Positions 7,823 to 16,202 of a DNA stretch of 39,311 bases are shown in pieces (positions within the stretch are counted from its first letter, which is position 1; each line of letters starts with the position of its first letter). The position numbers and the translations under genes were made by a program. The stretch comes from Candidatus Caccovicinus merdipullorum (GTDB taxonomy: Bacteria; Bacillota; Clostridia; Lachnospirales; Lachnospiraceae). The DNA is taken from positions 1-39,311 of the forward strand of contig DVKS01000051.1 in the NCBI GenBank assembly GCA_018715905.1, read 5' to 3'. Under the pieces are notes generated by a model, which searched no databases, was not told where the DNA came from, and saw nothing but the letters and a program-made list of their open reading frames with translations.

Positions 7823-9166
7823 ATGAGCAAATACGGAAAAGAAGATATTCTGCGTTTGGCAGAAGAGGAGGATGTGGAGTTTATCCGCCTGCAGTTTACG
7901 GATATTTTCGGAATGTTAAAGAATGTTGCAGTAACCTTCAGTCAGCTCCGGAAAGCACTGGACGGCCGCTGCATGTTTGACGGCTCTGCCATAGAGGGGT
8001 TTGTCCGGGATGATGAATCAGATATGTATCTGTACCCGGATCTGGATACTTTTGAGATCTTTCCGTGGCGTCCCCAGCAGGGAAAAGTGGCGCGTCTCAT
8101 CTGCGACGTCTGCCGCCCTAACGGAACCCCCTTCGAGGGCGATCCCCGATACGTGCTGAAGAAGGCATTAAACCGTGCGCGAAATATGGGATATGAGTTT
8201 TATGCCGGCCCGGAATGTGAATTTTTTCTGTTCCATCTGGATGATGAAGGACTTCCTACTACAGTGACTCATGAAAAAGCCGGGTATTTTGATGTGGGTC
8301 CGCTGGATTTTGCAGAGAATGTACGGCGTGATATCGTGATGAATCTGGAAGATATGGGATTTGAGATCGAAGCTTCCTATCATGAGATGTCTCCGGCACA
8401 GCATGAAATTGATTTTCATTATAATAAGGGTCTGGCTACTGCGGACAATATCGTAACCTTTAAGATGGCGGTAAAATCCATTGCAAAGCGTCACGGTCTT
8501 CACGCCACCTTTATGCCAAAACCGAAAGAAGGAGTAAATGGCTCCGGCATGCATTTAAATCTGTCCCTTTTTGACCAGGATGGAAAGAATGTATTTGATG
8601 ATCCCAGAGATATAAGGGGATTGGGTCTGAGCCGCACGGCTTACCAATTTATGGCCGGAATCATGAATCATATTGATGGAATGGCTCTTTTGACAAATCC
8701 GCTGGTAAATTCCTACAAACGCCTGATTCCCGGCTATGATGCGCCTGTCTATAAAGCCTGGGCGCCTTCCGCAGCCAGAAGCTGCGTGATGCGGATTCCC
8801 AATGCAAGAGGAGCCAATACCAGAGTGGAGCTTCGCAGCCCGGATTCTGCCATGAATCCGTATCTGACATTGGCAGTAATCCTGGAAGCGGGTCTGGAGG
8901 GAATCGAAAAGGCTGAAGAGATCGGAGATCCGGTCAGCGGGAATCTTTATTCTCTGTCAGAGAATGACAGAAAGGACATGGGTGTTGGTCAGATTCCTCA
9001 CACGCTGGGAGAGGCCGTGTATGCTTTTGAGAGAGATCCCTTTGTGCGCCGGGTTTTAGGTGAACATATTTATAATAAATATCTGGAAGCAAAGAAGGCA
9101 GAGTGGAATCAATTCCGGGCCCAGGTGACAGACTGGGAAATCGGCCAGTACCTTTTCAAGTATTAA
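7823..9166 (+). CDS. glnA: Glutamine synthetase, type I
   Basis: The 447-residue protein condenses ammonia with glutamate using ATP. Start ATG 7823 follows GAGGGAG; the in-frame extension to 7748 lacks such a site. Family motifs are complete: DGSAIEGFVRDDESDM near the N-terminus, EFFLF and metal-ligand glutamates, the ATP-binding KPKEGVNGSGMHLNLSL, the flap NPLVNSYKRLIPGYDAPVY and RVELRSPDSAMNPYL. Length fits the short GSI-alpha forms of Bacillota. I do not see the KPNLY-type adenylylation tyrosine motif of the enterobacterial enzymes. An ANTAR regulator follows 45 bases downstream, suggesting nitrogen control by antitermination rather than the Bacillus MerR-type GlnR. Confidence 0.97.
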   Translation: MSKYGKEDILRLAEEEDVEFIRLQFTDIFGMLKNVAVTFSQLRKALDGRCMFDGSAIEGFVRDDESDMYLYPDLDTFEIFPWRPQQGKVARLICDVCRPNGTPFEGDPRYVLKKALNRARNMGYEFYAGPECEFFLFHLDDEGLPTTVTHEKAGYFDVGPLDFAENVRRDIVMNLEDMGFEIEASYHEMSPAQHEIDFHYNKGLATADNIVTFKMAVKSIAKRHGLHATFMPKPKEGVNGSGMHLNLSLFDQDGKNVFDDPRDIRGLGLSRTAYQFMAGIMNHIDGMALLTNPLVNSYKRLIPGYDAPVYKAWAPSAARSCVMRIPNARGANTRVELRSPDSAMNPYLTLAVILEAGLEGIEKAEEIGDPVSGNLYSLSENDRKDMGVGQIPHTLGEAVYAFERDPFVRRVLGEHIYNKYLEAKKAEWNQFRAQVTDWEIGQYLFKY

Positions 9167-9211
9167 CATCGCTTTCAAAAATAAGCGGCGATGGGCTTGG
9201 AGGTGACGGGA

Positions 9212-9760
9212 TTGACCAAAATAGTAGTGGGTTTTTCGAAGCCGGATGACGCGAAAAGCATTAAGGGAATCCTGATGCGGAACGGCTTTCAGGTAATCAG
9301 CATCTGCACCACAGGCTCCCAGATCTTAAGTACCTGTGAAGATTTAAACGGAGGGATACTGGTCTGCGGTTATCGCTTTTCGGATATGATGTATGAAGAG
9401 CTGCGGGAATGTCTTCCAGCTTCCATGGAAATGCTGCTGATTGCGTCGCCGGGGCGGGTAATATCCCCGGCTCCTCAGGGGATTGTGTGCCTGCCCATGC
9501 CCCTGAAGGTTCATGATCTGATCAGCACATTGGAAATGATGGTCAGTTCACAGATCCGCAGGAAGAAAAAGATGCGGCTTCAGCCAAAAGAAAGGAGTCA
9601 GGAGGAGCGCCTCCTGATTGACCGGGCCAAGGCACTTCTGATGGAGCGCAACAACATGACGGAAACGGAGGCGCACCGCTATCTGCAGAAATGCAGCATG
9701 AACAGCGGGACCAATCTGGTGGAGACAGCGCAGATGGTGATGAGTTTGATCAATATATAA
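9212..9760 (+). CDS. ANTAR-domain response regulator
   Basis: The best start is TTG 9212, 5 bases after a perfect GGAGGTGA (9199-9206), giving 182 residues beginning MTKIVVGFSKPDDA. The upstream in-frame ATG at 9191 has no ribosome binding site. The N-terminal part (1-115) has the size and beta/alpha rhythm of a receiver domain, but the usual phospho-acceptor Asp is not obvious: the position following ILVCGYRF is degenerate. A basic linker (RRKKKMRLQPKERS) leads to the ANTAR domain (about 125-180; LIDRAKALLMERNNMTETEAHRYLQKCSM), which binds RNA double hairpins and prevents termination. Clostridial glnA genes are often followed by such a regulator, so a role in nitrogen regulation is likely. 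Confidence 0.85.
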   Translation: MTKIVVGFSKPDDAKSIKGILMRNGFQVISICTTGSQILSTCEDLNGGILVCGYRFSDMMYEELRECLPASMEMLLIASPGRVISPAPQGIVCLPMPLKVHDLISTLEMMVSSQIRRKKKMRLQPKERSQEERLLIDRAKALLMERNNMTETEAHRYLQKCSMNSGTNLVETAQMVMSLINI

Positions 9761-9815
9761 TAAAATGTAACTGGCAAAAACCGCAGAAGAACAGTTACGG
9801 CAGAAAGGTGACAGG

Positions 9816-10634
9816 ATGAAGTTTACAAAGATGCATGGCATCAGCAATGATTATGTATATGTAAATGCCTTTGAGGAGAAGGTTCCGGATCCGGCCCGCG
9901 TGGCAAGGATCGTAAGTGCCAGGCGTACCGGCATTGGTTCCGATGGCCTGATTTTGATTGCTCCTTCCGATAAGGCGGACTGCCGCATGATTATGTACAA
10001 TGCGGACGGAAGCGAAGGGGCCATGTGCGGAAACGGAATCCGCTGTGTAGGAAAATATGTTTATGACCATGGAATTGCGGTAAAGAATCCGCTGACTGTG
10101 GAGACTCGTTCCGGGATTAAGACACTTACATTTCGGATTGAGAATGGAAATGTGGAAGAGGCAACGGTGGATATGGGGATTCCCCAGCAGACCTCAGCTC
10201 TTCCGGAAGAAATCTGTGTGGCGGGAGAGGAATATTCTTTTGTGGGAATTTCTGTAGGGAATCCTCACGCAGTGTATTTTATGGATGACATTGACTCGCT
10301 GGATCTGGAGAAGATAGGGCCGGCATTTGAAAATCATTCCCGTTTTCCAGGCCGAACCAATACGGAATTTGTCCAGATCCTGAACAGGAAGCATCTTAAA
10401 ATGCGTGTCTGGGAGCGGGGGAGCGGAGAAACCTGGGCCTGCGGCACCGGGGCCACAGCCTGCGCGGCTGCCGCTGTTTTGATGGGATATGCAGATGATA
10501 CGGTTACCGTTTCTTTAAAAGGAGGGGACCTTACCATATCCTGGGACCGGGATACAGGACATATTTATATGACCGGTCCTGCAAAAGAGGTTTTTTGGGG
10601 AGAAATTGATCTCCCGGAAGATAATGACAATTAA
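9816..10634 (+). CDS. dapF: Diaminopimelate epimerase
   Basis: The 272-residue enzyme interconverts LL- and meso-diaminopimelate, supplying lysine and peptidoglycan precursors. The two catalytic cysteines are visible: Cys71 in MCGNGIRC and Cys209 in WACGTGATAC. The N-terminus FTKMHGISNDYVYV and SVGNPHAVYF are also typical. Start ATG 9816 follows AGAAAGGTGACAGG. It is followed 10 bases later by dapL, the preceding step of the same pathway, so the pair forms an operon, possibly cotranscribed with glnA and the ANTAR gene since no terminator is seen between them. Confidence 0.96.
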   Translation: MKFTKMHGISNDYVYVNAFEEKVPDPARVARIVSARRTGIGSDGLILIAPSDKADCRMIMYNADGSEGAMCGNGIRCVGKYVYDHGIAVKNPLTVETRSGIKTLTFRIENGNVEEATVDMGIPQQTSALPEEICVAGEEYSFVGISVGNPHAVYFMDDIDSLDLEKIGPAFENHSRFPGRTNTEFVQILNRKHLKMRVWERGSGETWACGTGATACAAAAVLMGYADDTVTVSLKGGDLTISWDRDTGHIYMTGPAKEVFWGEIDLPEDNDN

Positions 10635-10644
10635 GGAGGAAATT

Positions 10645-11862
10645 ATGATTAAGATTAATGAAAATTACTTAAAGCTGCCGGGCAGCTACCTGTTTTCTGC
10701 CATTGCAAAGAAAGTAAAGGCCTATCAGGAGGCGCATCCCGAGGCAGATATCATCCGCCTGGGGATTGGCGATGTGACTCTTCCTCTGGCGCCTTCTGTA
10801 ATCAAGGCGCTTCATGAAGCCGTTGATGAGATGGGACAGGCAGAAACCTTCCATGGATATGCTCCGGATCTGGGGTACAGCTTCCTGCGGGAAGAGATTG
10901 CAAAGAAAGATTACCAGGACAGAGGATGCAGCATCCAGGCAGATGAGATTTTCATTTCTGACGGCGCAAAGTGCGATTGCGGCAATATCCAGGAACTTTT
11001 TGACGAGACGGCCCGCATCGCTGTGTGCGATCCCGTTTATCCGGTATATGTGGATTCTAATGTGATGGCAGGAAGAACGGGCGAGTATGATGAGGCTGCC
11101 GGAAAGTGGTCCAATGTAATTTACCTTCCCTGTACGGCAGAGAATCACTTTGTTCCGCAGCTTCCCGATGAAAAGCCGGATCTGATTTACCTGTGCAACC
11201 CCAACAACCCTACGGGCACCACTCTTACCAGAGAGCAGTTGAAGGTGTGGGTAGATTATGCAAATGCCAATGATGCTGTGATTCTGTACGATGCGGCTTA
11301 TGAAGCCTACATTACGGAGGAGGATGTCCCCCACTCCATTTATGAATTGGAAGGGGCCAGAACCTGTGCCATTGAATTCCGCTCCTTCTCCAAGAATGCA
11401 GGCTTTACCGGTGTGCGCCTTGCATTTACTGTAATTCCGAAGGACTTAAAGAGCGGTGAGGCATCTCTTCATGATATGTGGGCACGCCGCCACGGCACCA
11501 AGTATAACGGAGCGCCCTATATCCAGCAGAAGGCTGCCATGGCTGTCTACACCGAGGAAGGCAGAAAGGAAGTAAAACAGCAGGTAAGTTATTACATGCG
11601 GAATGCCAGAACCATCTATGACGGTCTGAAGGAGGCTGGATATCAGGTTGCAGGCGGCGTAAACTCCCCTTATGTATGGCTTCACACCGGAGATATGACT
11701 TCCTGGGAATTCTTTGATCATCTGCTGGAAGACGCCAACGTGGTGGGAACGCCCGGCAGCGGTTTTGGCCCCAGCGGTGAGCATTATTTCCGCCTTACCG
11801 GTTTCGGCACGTATGAGAATACGGTAGAGGCAGTGAGAAGGATTCAGAATCTGAAAAAATAA
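10645..11862 (+). CDS. dapL: LL-diaminopimelate aminotransferase
   Basis: The start is ATG 10645 with AAGGAGG just upstream, giving 405 residues. It is a fold-type I PLP enzyme that converts tetrahydrodipicolinate directly to LL-diaminopimelate, bypassing acylated intermediates. The N-terminus INENYLKLPGSYLFSAIAKK, the GDVTLPL segment, CNPNNPTGTT, and the PLP lysine Lys250 in SFSKNAGFTGVR match DapL. Length fits the family (about 405-411). The combination with dapF directly upstream supports the aminotransferase route of lysine synthesis. Confidence 0.95.
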   Translation: MIKINENYLKLPGSYLFSAIAKKVKAYQEAHPEADIIRLGIGDVTLPLAPSVIKALHEAVDEMGQAETFHGYAPDLGYSFLREEIAKKDYQDRGCSIQADEIFISDGAKCDCGNIQELFDETARIAVCDPVYPVYVDSNVMAGRTGEYDEAAGKWSNVIYLPCTAENHFVPQLPDEKPDLIYLCNPNNPTGTTLTREQLKVWVDYANANDAVILYDAAYEAYITEEDVPHSIYELEGARTCAIEFRSFSKNAGFTGVRLAFTVIPKDLKSGEASLHDMWARRHGTKYNGAPYIQQKAAMAVYTEEGRKEVKQQVSYYMRNARTIYDGLKEAGYQVAGGVNSPYVWLHTGDMTSWEFFDHLLEDANVVGTPGSGFGPSGEHYFRLTGFGTYENTVEAVRRIQNLKK

Positions 11863-11864
11863 GG

Positions 11865-11893
11865 TTGACAACAGGCCGAAAAACGGGTATTAT
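11865..11893 (+). promoter_or_regulatory. Promoter in front of the Lrp/AsnC gene
   Basis: Consensus TTGACA (11865-11870), 17-base spacer and TATTAT (11888-11893) begin 2 bases after the dapL stop. The start would be near 11900, upstream of the terminator-like hairpin at 11926-11962. Confidence 0.7.
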
Positions 11894-11925
11894 ACCAAAT
11901 AAATCTGAATATTTTTTCAATGAGC

Positions 11926-11962
11926 AAAAGCGTTCGTTCCGTAAGGTTCGTGCGCTTTTTTT
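11926..11962 (+). terminator. Terminator-like hairpin in the Lrp leader
   Basis: AAAAGCG (11926-11932) pairs with CGCTTTT (11953-11959), with inner CG/CG and CC/GG pairs around a GTAA loop, followed by a seven-T run (11956-11962). It can end the dapF-dapL transcript, but also lies inside the transcript from the promoter at 11865, where it would act as an attenuator. Confidence 0.6.
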
Positions 11963-11994
11963 CATTATAAAGCGTTCTGGAAAGCGGAGGAGAA

Positions 11995-12450
11995 GTGAAG
12001 TATATGGATGCTATCGACCGACATATTATTAAGCTTTTGCAGGAAAATGCCAGAATATCCTTAAAAACCATGGCAGAAAAGACGTTTCTTTCATCGCCGG
12101 CTGTCTCGGCCAGAATCGACCGGCTGGAGCGGGAAGGGATCATTACCGGCTATCACGCCGTAGTGGATCCCATGAAGCTGGGATACCATATTCTTGCATA
12201 TATTAACTTGAATGTTCAGCCGGAAGATAAGGCAAAATTTTATGCCTATGCAGAAGAAATGCCCAACGTACTGGAGTGCAGCTGTGTGACGGGAGAGTAT
12301 TCCATGATCATGAAGGTTGCTTTTTCCAGCACCATGGAACTGGATCAGTTTATCGGACAGCTGCAGAAATTCGGGAAAACCAGTACCCGGATCGTATTTT
12401 CCACCCACGTAGGTCCCAGAGGAGTGGATGCAGGTCCGGAAACGGTATAA
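11995..12450 (+). CDS. Lrp/AsnC family transcriptional regulator
   Basis: The protein is 151 residues, the usual length. The N-terminal winged helix-turn-helix (about 5-52; IDRHIIKLLQENARISLKTMAEK and SSPAVSARIDRLEREGII) and the C-terminal RAM ligand-sensing domain (about 65-145; YHILAYINLNV, CSCVTGEYSMIMKV) are complete. Members sense amino acids and form octamers on DNA. The GTG start at 11995 follows GGAGG by 4 bases; ATG 12004 is possible but its spacing of 13 is poor. It lies downstream of the lysine genes, but whether it controls them is unknown. Confidence 0.92.
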   Translation: MKYMDAIDRHIIKLLQENARISLKTMAEKTFLSSPAVSARIDRLEREGIITGYHAVVDPMKLGYHILAYINLNVQPEDKAKFYAYAEEMPNVLECSCVTGEYSMIMKVAFSSTMELDQFIGQLQKFGKTSTRIVFSTHVGPRGVDAGPETV

Positions 12451-12517
12451 TTTTCCGGAAACCGCAGGGAATGGTGCGCATATTCTTTAGAGAAGACTTT
12501 ATTTTGGAAGTGCAGAA

Positions 12518-13282
12518 ATGGAAGGAATGCGTACCGTTATTATAGATGCCGGCCATGGGGGACAGGAACCGGGGGCGGTGTTTGAAGGGAGACGGGAAAA
12601 GGACGACACTCTGCGGCTGGCACTGGAACTGGGGGAGATTCTGGAAGATATGGGAGTGCGGGTTTTATATACCAGAACGACAGACGTATATCAGAGCCCC
12701 AGTCAGAAGGCGGAAATCGGAAACCGCTCCGATGCGGATTTCTTTATTTCCATTCACAGAAATGCCATGCCGGTTCCGGGGAGCGGATCGGGAGCCCTTT
12801 CGCTGATTTATGAAGGCGGCGGGGAAGCTGAGATGCTGGCTGAAAATATCCAGCAGGCTCTGGTGGATGCAGGATTTGCAGATCTGGGGATTCAGGAGAG
12901 ACCGGGGCTTGCGGTACTTAACCGTACCAGAATGCCGGCAGTGCTGGTGGAGGCTGGATTTATTGATAATCCTGCCGACAATGCGTTTTTTGACCAGAAT
13001 CTGGAGAAGATAGCCCGGGCCATCGCAGAAGGGACAGTGGCTGCTTTCCAGGAGATGGAACGGCCTGTATATTATCAGATCCAGACAGGAGCGTTTCGGG
13101 ATCCGCAGATGGCAGCACGGATGGAAGAACAGCTGAAAATCCAGGGATTTCCGGCATTTGTAGTAAATGAAGACGGATGGTACAAGGTACGGACAGGAGC
13201 TTTCTTGAATCTGGACAATGCGGTAAATATGGAACAGCAGCTCCGCCAGTACGGTTATCCCACAGTAATGGTGCGTGCTTAA
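12518..13282 (+). CDS. N-acetylmuramoyl-L-alanine amidase with SPOR domain, CwlC-like
   Basis: The 254-residue protein has an Amidase_3 domain (about 5-178) with zinc ligands His13 (DAGHGG), Glu27 and His80 (SIHRNA) and catalytic Glu145 (VEAGF). It cuts the bond between muramic acid and the stem peptide. A SPOR repeat domain (about 184-254; YYQIQTGAF, WYKVRTGAF) binds denuded glycan. There is no signal peptide or membrane helix: the amidase motif starts at residue 6. Bacillus CwlC has the same order, almost the same length and also lacks a signal peptide; it acts inside the mother cell during lysis. This supports, but does not prove, a sporulation role. The start ATG 12518 has GGAAG upstream. 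Confidence 0.9.
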   Translation: MEGMRTVIIDAGHGGQEPGAVFEGRREKDDTLRLALELGEILEDMGVRVLYTRTTDVYQSPSQKAEIGNRSDADFFISIHRNAMPVPGSGSGALSLIYEGGGEAEMLAENIQQALVDAGFADLGIQERPGLAVLNRTRMPAVLVEAGFIDNPADNAFFDQNLEKIARAIAEGTVAAFQEMERPVYYQIQTGAFRDPQMAARMEEQLKIQGFPAFVVNEDGWYKVRTGAFLNLDNAVNMEQQLRQYGYPTVMVRA

Positions 13283-13298
13283 AGGTATCTGCGGTTTA

Positions 13299-13328
13299 TT
13301 GGCACGGTGCGGAAGAATGTGGTATAAT
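13299..13328 (+). promoter_or_regulatory. Promoter of the cytidylate-kinase-like gene
   Basis: TTGGCA (13299-13304), an 18-base spacer and TATAAT (13323-13328) with an extended TG motif (TGGTATAAT) form a strong promoter. The leader is about 45 bases. Confidence 0.75.
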
Positions 13329-13380
13329 TTATGTACAGGAAACTGCAGAGATTCGTTCCGAGGAAAGAGAGGGGAAACGT

Positions 13381-14022
13381 ATGGAGGAAAAACGTCTGAT
13401 AATAACCATAGGCCGGCAGTATGGAAGCGGTGGAAGAGAGATCGGCGCCAGACTGGCAAAAGAACTGGGATTCGGGTTTTATGACAAAAATATTCTCCGG
13501 ATGAATTCGGATGAAAGCGGCATCAAAGAAAGCTATTTTCATCTGGCAGATGAGCGGCCCGGAAATAAGCTGCTGTATAAGATTGTGTCCAGTCTGGCCC
13601 CGGAGAATAAAATGCCTTCTTTCGGATCGGATCTGATATCGGCAGATAATCTGTTCCGCTTCCAGTCGGCGGTGATCCGGAAACTGGCAGAGGCGGAAAA
13701 CTGTGTGATCATTGGCCGGTGTGCTGATTATATTCTGGAAGGAACGGAAGGATTGGTCCGGGTTTTTCTGTATGCGGATCTGGATGCCAGGATTGAGCGG
13801 ATTGAGAAGCTGGGATATTATGACAGCCGGGACGTAAAGAAAAATATAAAGCGCATTGACCGGGAACGGCGGGAATATCACCGCTACTATACCGGACGGG
13901 AGTGGGAAAGCACGGAAAATTACGATCTGATGCTGAATACGGCGCGCCTGGGAATTGATGGGAGTGTAGCTGCCATCCGGGACTGCTTAAAGGTTATGGG
14001 ATATGGAGATTTTATCCGGTAG
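13381..14022 (+). CDS. Cytidylate kinase-like family protein
   Basis: The 213-residue protein starts at ATG 13381 after GAGAGGGG. The upstream in-frame extension overlaps the amidase gene and is discarded. The N-terminus has a P-loop of the Cytidylate_kin2 type (ITIGRQYGSGGREIGARLA), then FYDKNIL, the CVIIGRCADYIL motif and a basic lid region (DRERREYHRYYTGREW). This clostridial family (PF13189) resembles but is not canonical Cmk; the substrate is unproven. It has its own promoter and a strong terminator, so it is monocistronic. Confidence 0.85.
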   Translation: MEEKRLIITIGRQYGSGGREIGARLAKELGFGFYDKNILRMNSDESGIKESYFHLADERPGNKLLYKIVSSLAPENKMPSFGSDLISADNLFRFQSAVIRKLAEAENCVIIGRCADYILEGTEGLVRVFLYADLDARIERIEKLGYYDSRDVKKNIKRIDRERREYHRYYTGREWESTENYDLMLNTARLGIDGSVAAIRDCLKVMGYGDFIR

Positions 14023-14047
14023 CTTTTTCTTCCGGAGTTATGTGCCA

Positions 14048-14106
14048 AAGAAAAAGACAGGGGACACATCATCCTTTTTGGAGATGGAGTTCTCTGTCTT
14101 TTTCTT
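14048..14106. terminator. Bidirectional terminator, REP-like palindrome
   Basis: A perfect 13-bp stem pairs AAGAAAAAGACAG (14048-14060) with CTGTCTTTTTCTT (14094-14106), with a second small hairpin (CATC/GATG) at its tip. A/T tracts on both sides suit termination from both strands, between the converging kinase-like and YihY genes. Confidence 0.85.
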
Positions 14107-14124
14107 ATGGTTCCGGCAGACTCT

Positions 14125-14988
14125 TTAGCGGTGCGCTCCGCCGGATTTGTAAGTGTGCTTTTTATTAAAACCGTAAGGCATGTTTTCAAAAAAGTAATTG
14201 ATTTCAGCACCCAGAAAGAGGATGCAGATGCAGAAATACAGCCAGAGCATAAGGAGGACAATGGCAGTAAGGCTTCCGTACATGTAAGAGTAGTTGCTGA
14301 AATTGTTGAAATAAATAGAGAAAGCATAAGAAAATCCGATCCAGCAGACGGTGGAAAAAATCGCACCGGGAAGCTGGAACCGTACTTTCTGCTTCTGATC
14401 CGGAATAAAGGTGTAAAGGCCGGCAAAAATTGCGGTCAGCAGAGCAAGAGCCAGCAGAGAGCGGAAGCTGATAATGTGCCTGGTCAGATTTTCCAGAAAT
14501 GGAAAAATCCGCAGCACCAGATTCTGCAGGGCAGTGCCGAAGACCAGAAGAACCAGGGACAGGATACAGGCCGCCATAAAAAGGAGCGTATAGCCGGTGC
14601 AGATTATACGGGAGGAAAAATATCCTCTTCGGCCTTTGCACTGGTATATCCGGTTCAGACCGCGGCATATGCTCAGCATTCCCTTGGAAGCGGACCACAG
14701 AGCCAGAAGGGCTGTAATGGAAATCATAGTGGCCGGCGATTTTGTGTACAGATCATCAACGATGGTAATGACCGTGGATTTCAGCATTTCCGGCATAAGT
14801 GATACCAGGAGAGATAAAAGGTCCGACTTGGAAATGCTGGGGATCAGCTGGATCGTGGTCAGAAGCACCATAATAAAAGGAAATGCGGACAGGACAATAA
14901 AGAAAGATGCCTGGGCAGCATACACGGTAATTTCATCTTCCACAAATTTATCTTTTATGCGGATGGCATGAAGCAGAAAGTCAATCAT
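14125..14988 (-). CDS. YihY/virulence factor BrkB family membrane protein
   Basis: The 287-residue protein has about six membrane helices and the family pattern: AAQASFFIVLSAFPFIM near the N-terminus, ALWSASKGMLSICRGLNRIY in the middle, and LPGAIFSTVCWIGFSYAFSIYFNNFSNYSYMYGSLTAIVLLMLWLY, with GAEIN near the end. YihY/BrkB proteins are inner-membrane proteins of unclear function; the old RNase BN assignment is not accepted. The ATG is 21 bases after the DUF362 stop. The ribosome binding site GGGAGG is rather far (13 bases), but an in-frame stop excludes an earlier start. Confidence 0.9.
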   Translation of the reverse strand: MIDFLLHAIRIKDKFVEDEITVYAAQASFFIVLSAFPFIMVLLTTIQLIPSISKSDLLSLLVSLMPEMLKSTVITIVDDLYTKSPATMISITALLALWSASKGMLSICRGLNRIYQCKGRRGYFSSRIICTGYTLLFMAACILSLVLLVFGTALQNLVLRIFPFLENLTRHIISFRSLLALALLTAIFAGLYTFIPDQKQKVRFQLPGAIFSTVCWIGFSYAFSIYFNNFSNYSYMYGSLTAIVLLMLWLYFCICILFLGAEINYFFENMPYGFNKKHTYKSGGAHR

Positions 14989-15009
14989 AAGGGGTTAAGA
15001 ACCTCCCTT

Positions 15010-16104
15010 TTATGTCCAGTTTTCTTCAAGGAAATTGACGATGTCAATGGCCTTTGGCGGGCAGCCTTTCAGGCTTTTTTGGAAGCCGCAGGTACACTGG
15101 CCGACTCCGATTTCACCGGTCTGGCCTTTGAAGCCCTGGCCGATGCAGACCGGCGTAAGCCCTTTCCTGAGTCGGCCGGAATCATTAAGGCGATCCAGGG
15201 CATAGATCAGGGAACCGTAGCAGGCACTGCAGGCGTCTTTTTGCTGTGCATACCGGGCCAGGTTCTGAACCCGGCGGGTCATTTTAAATTTACTGCTTCC
15301 CTGGCGGTCTTCATTTAAGTATATGAAATTTGCGTGGGCAGTATCCGTACTTCCTGAACCCAGGCGTTCCGCCATGCGGATATAAGGAACATCATCCACG
15401 GAATACCCCATGCAGTCACACACATAGCTGTCACAGAGGACCGGATCCAGGAATCCCAGGACACGGTTCATGGCAACTGGATTTCCGCCTTCTTCAAAGT
15501 CCAGATCGCCGCAGATATTGTCTACCAGAATAAAACTTTCCGGCACTACAGTGCTTAAATGGGCGATGGGCTTGTGGAGTCCCATGGTGTGGAACTTGCG
15601 TTTTTCCACATTGGGAATAATACCTTTGTAATTTTTCAGGGCGCAGGTGATGGTAGTCTGACAGTGGCCTTTCAGAACCGGCATATTGATCATGAAATCC
15701 ACTGCTTTGGCTTTGTCACAGACGTTGATTTTCATTCCTTTGGCATCGTATTCGTGATAACTGTCCTTCTGCAGATCGATCAGGGGAACGTTGTATTTTC
15801 GGGAAATTTCCCGGTATCCTGCGGCAGAGAAAGCGGATTGGGTATTATCGCCTACCCAGGAGCCTTCCATAATGGAAATTCTGCGGAAATCATGATCCTG
15901 AAGATATTCGATAACGCCGGCCAGAAGCTCGCTGTGGGTGGTAGCGCCGCCGGATGGGTGAGCAGCCACTACCAGATTCGGTTTCAGAGCTACCGATTTG
16001 TCCCTGCTGCCGATCAGATCAGCCAGGCCGGCCTTCTCAAGTACCTGCATAGACATTTCTTTGTAATTTGTCCCATGTATGATGATAATGTCATTTTTCT
16101 CCAT
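15010..16104 (-). CDS. DUF362 domain protein with C-terminal cysteine cluster
   Basis: The 364-residue protein has the DUF362 core (VALKPNLVVA, TTHSELLAGVIEYL, MEGSWVGDNT, MPVLKGHCQTTITCALKNYKGIIPN, LVDNICGDLDFEEGGNPV). The C-terminal third has many cysteines (CSACYGSL, CIGQGFKG, VGQCTCG, KGCPP), arranged like a modified iron-sulfur centre rather than a classic ferredoxin. A redox role is inference; the family has no settled reaction. The ATG at 16104 has AAAGGAAG upstream on the minus strand. It leads a two-gene operon with yihY-like. Confidence 0.85.
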   Translation of the reverse strand: MEKNDIIIIHGTNYKEMSMQVLEKAGLADLIGSRDKSVALKPNLVVAAHPSGGATTHSELLAGVIEYLQDHDFRRISIMEGSWVGDNTQSAFSAAGYREISRKYNVPLIDLQKDSYHEYDAKGMKINVCDKAKAVDFMINMPVLKGHCQTTITCALKNYKGIIPNVEKRKFHTMGLHKPIAHLSTVVPESFILVDNICGDLDFEEGGNPVAMNRVLGFLDPVLCDSYVCDCMGYSVDDVPYIRMAERLGSGSTDTAHANFIYLNEDRQGSSKFKMTRRVQNLARYAQQKDACSACYGSLIYALDRLNDSGRLRKGLTPVCIGQGFKGQTGEIGVGQCTCGFQKSLKGCPPKAIDIVNFLEENWT

Positions 16105-16172
16105 GTCAGATGTTCTTCCTTTCTTTAAATTTCAATATAAAAATTTATTGCGTTCCATGAAGGTTCAAAATG

Positions 16173-16202
16173 AGTATAGCATAAAATGGAGAGGAACTGC
16201 AA
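16173..16202 (-). promoter_or_regulatory. Promoter of the DUF362-yihY operon
   Basis: On the minus strand, TTGCAG (16202-16197), an 18-base spacer and TATACT (16178-16173) with an extended TGC motif form a promoter starting near 16166. The rest of 16105-16356 shows no further gene. Confidence 0.6.
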
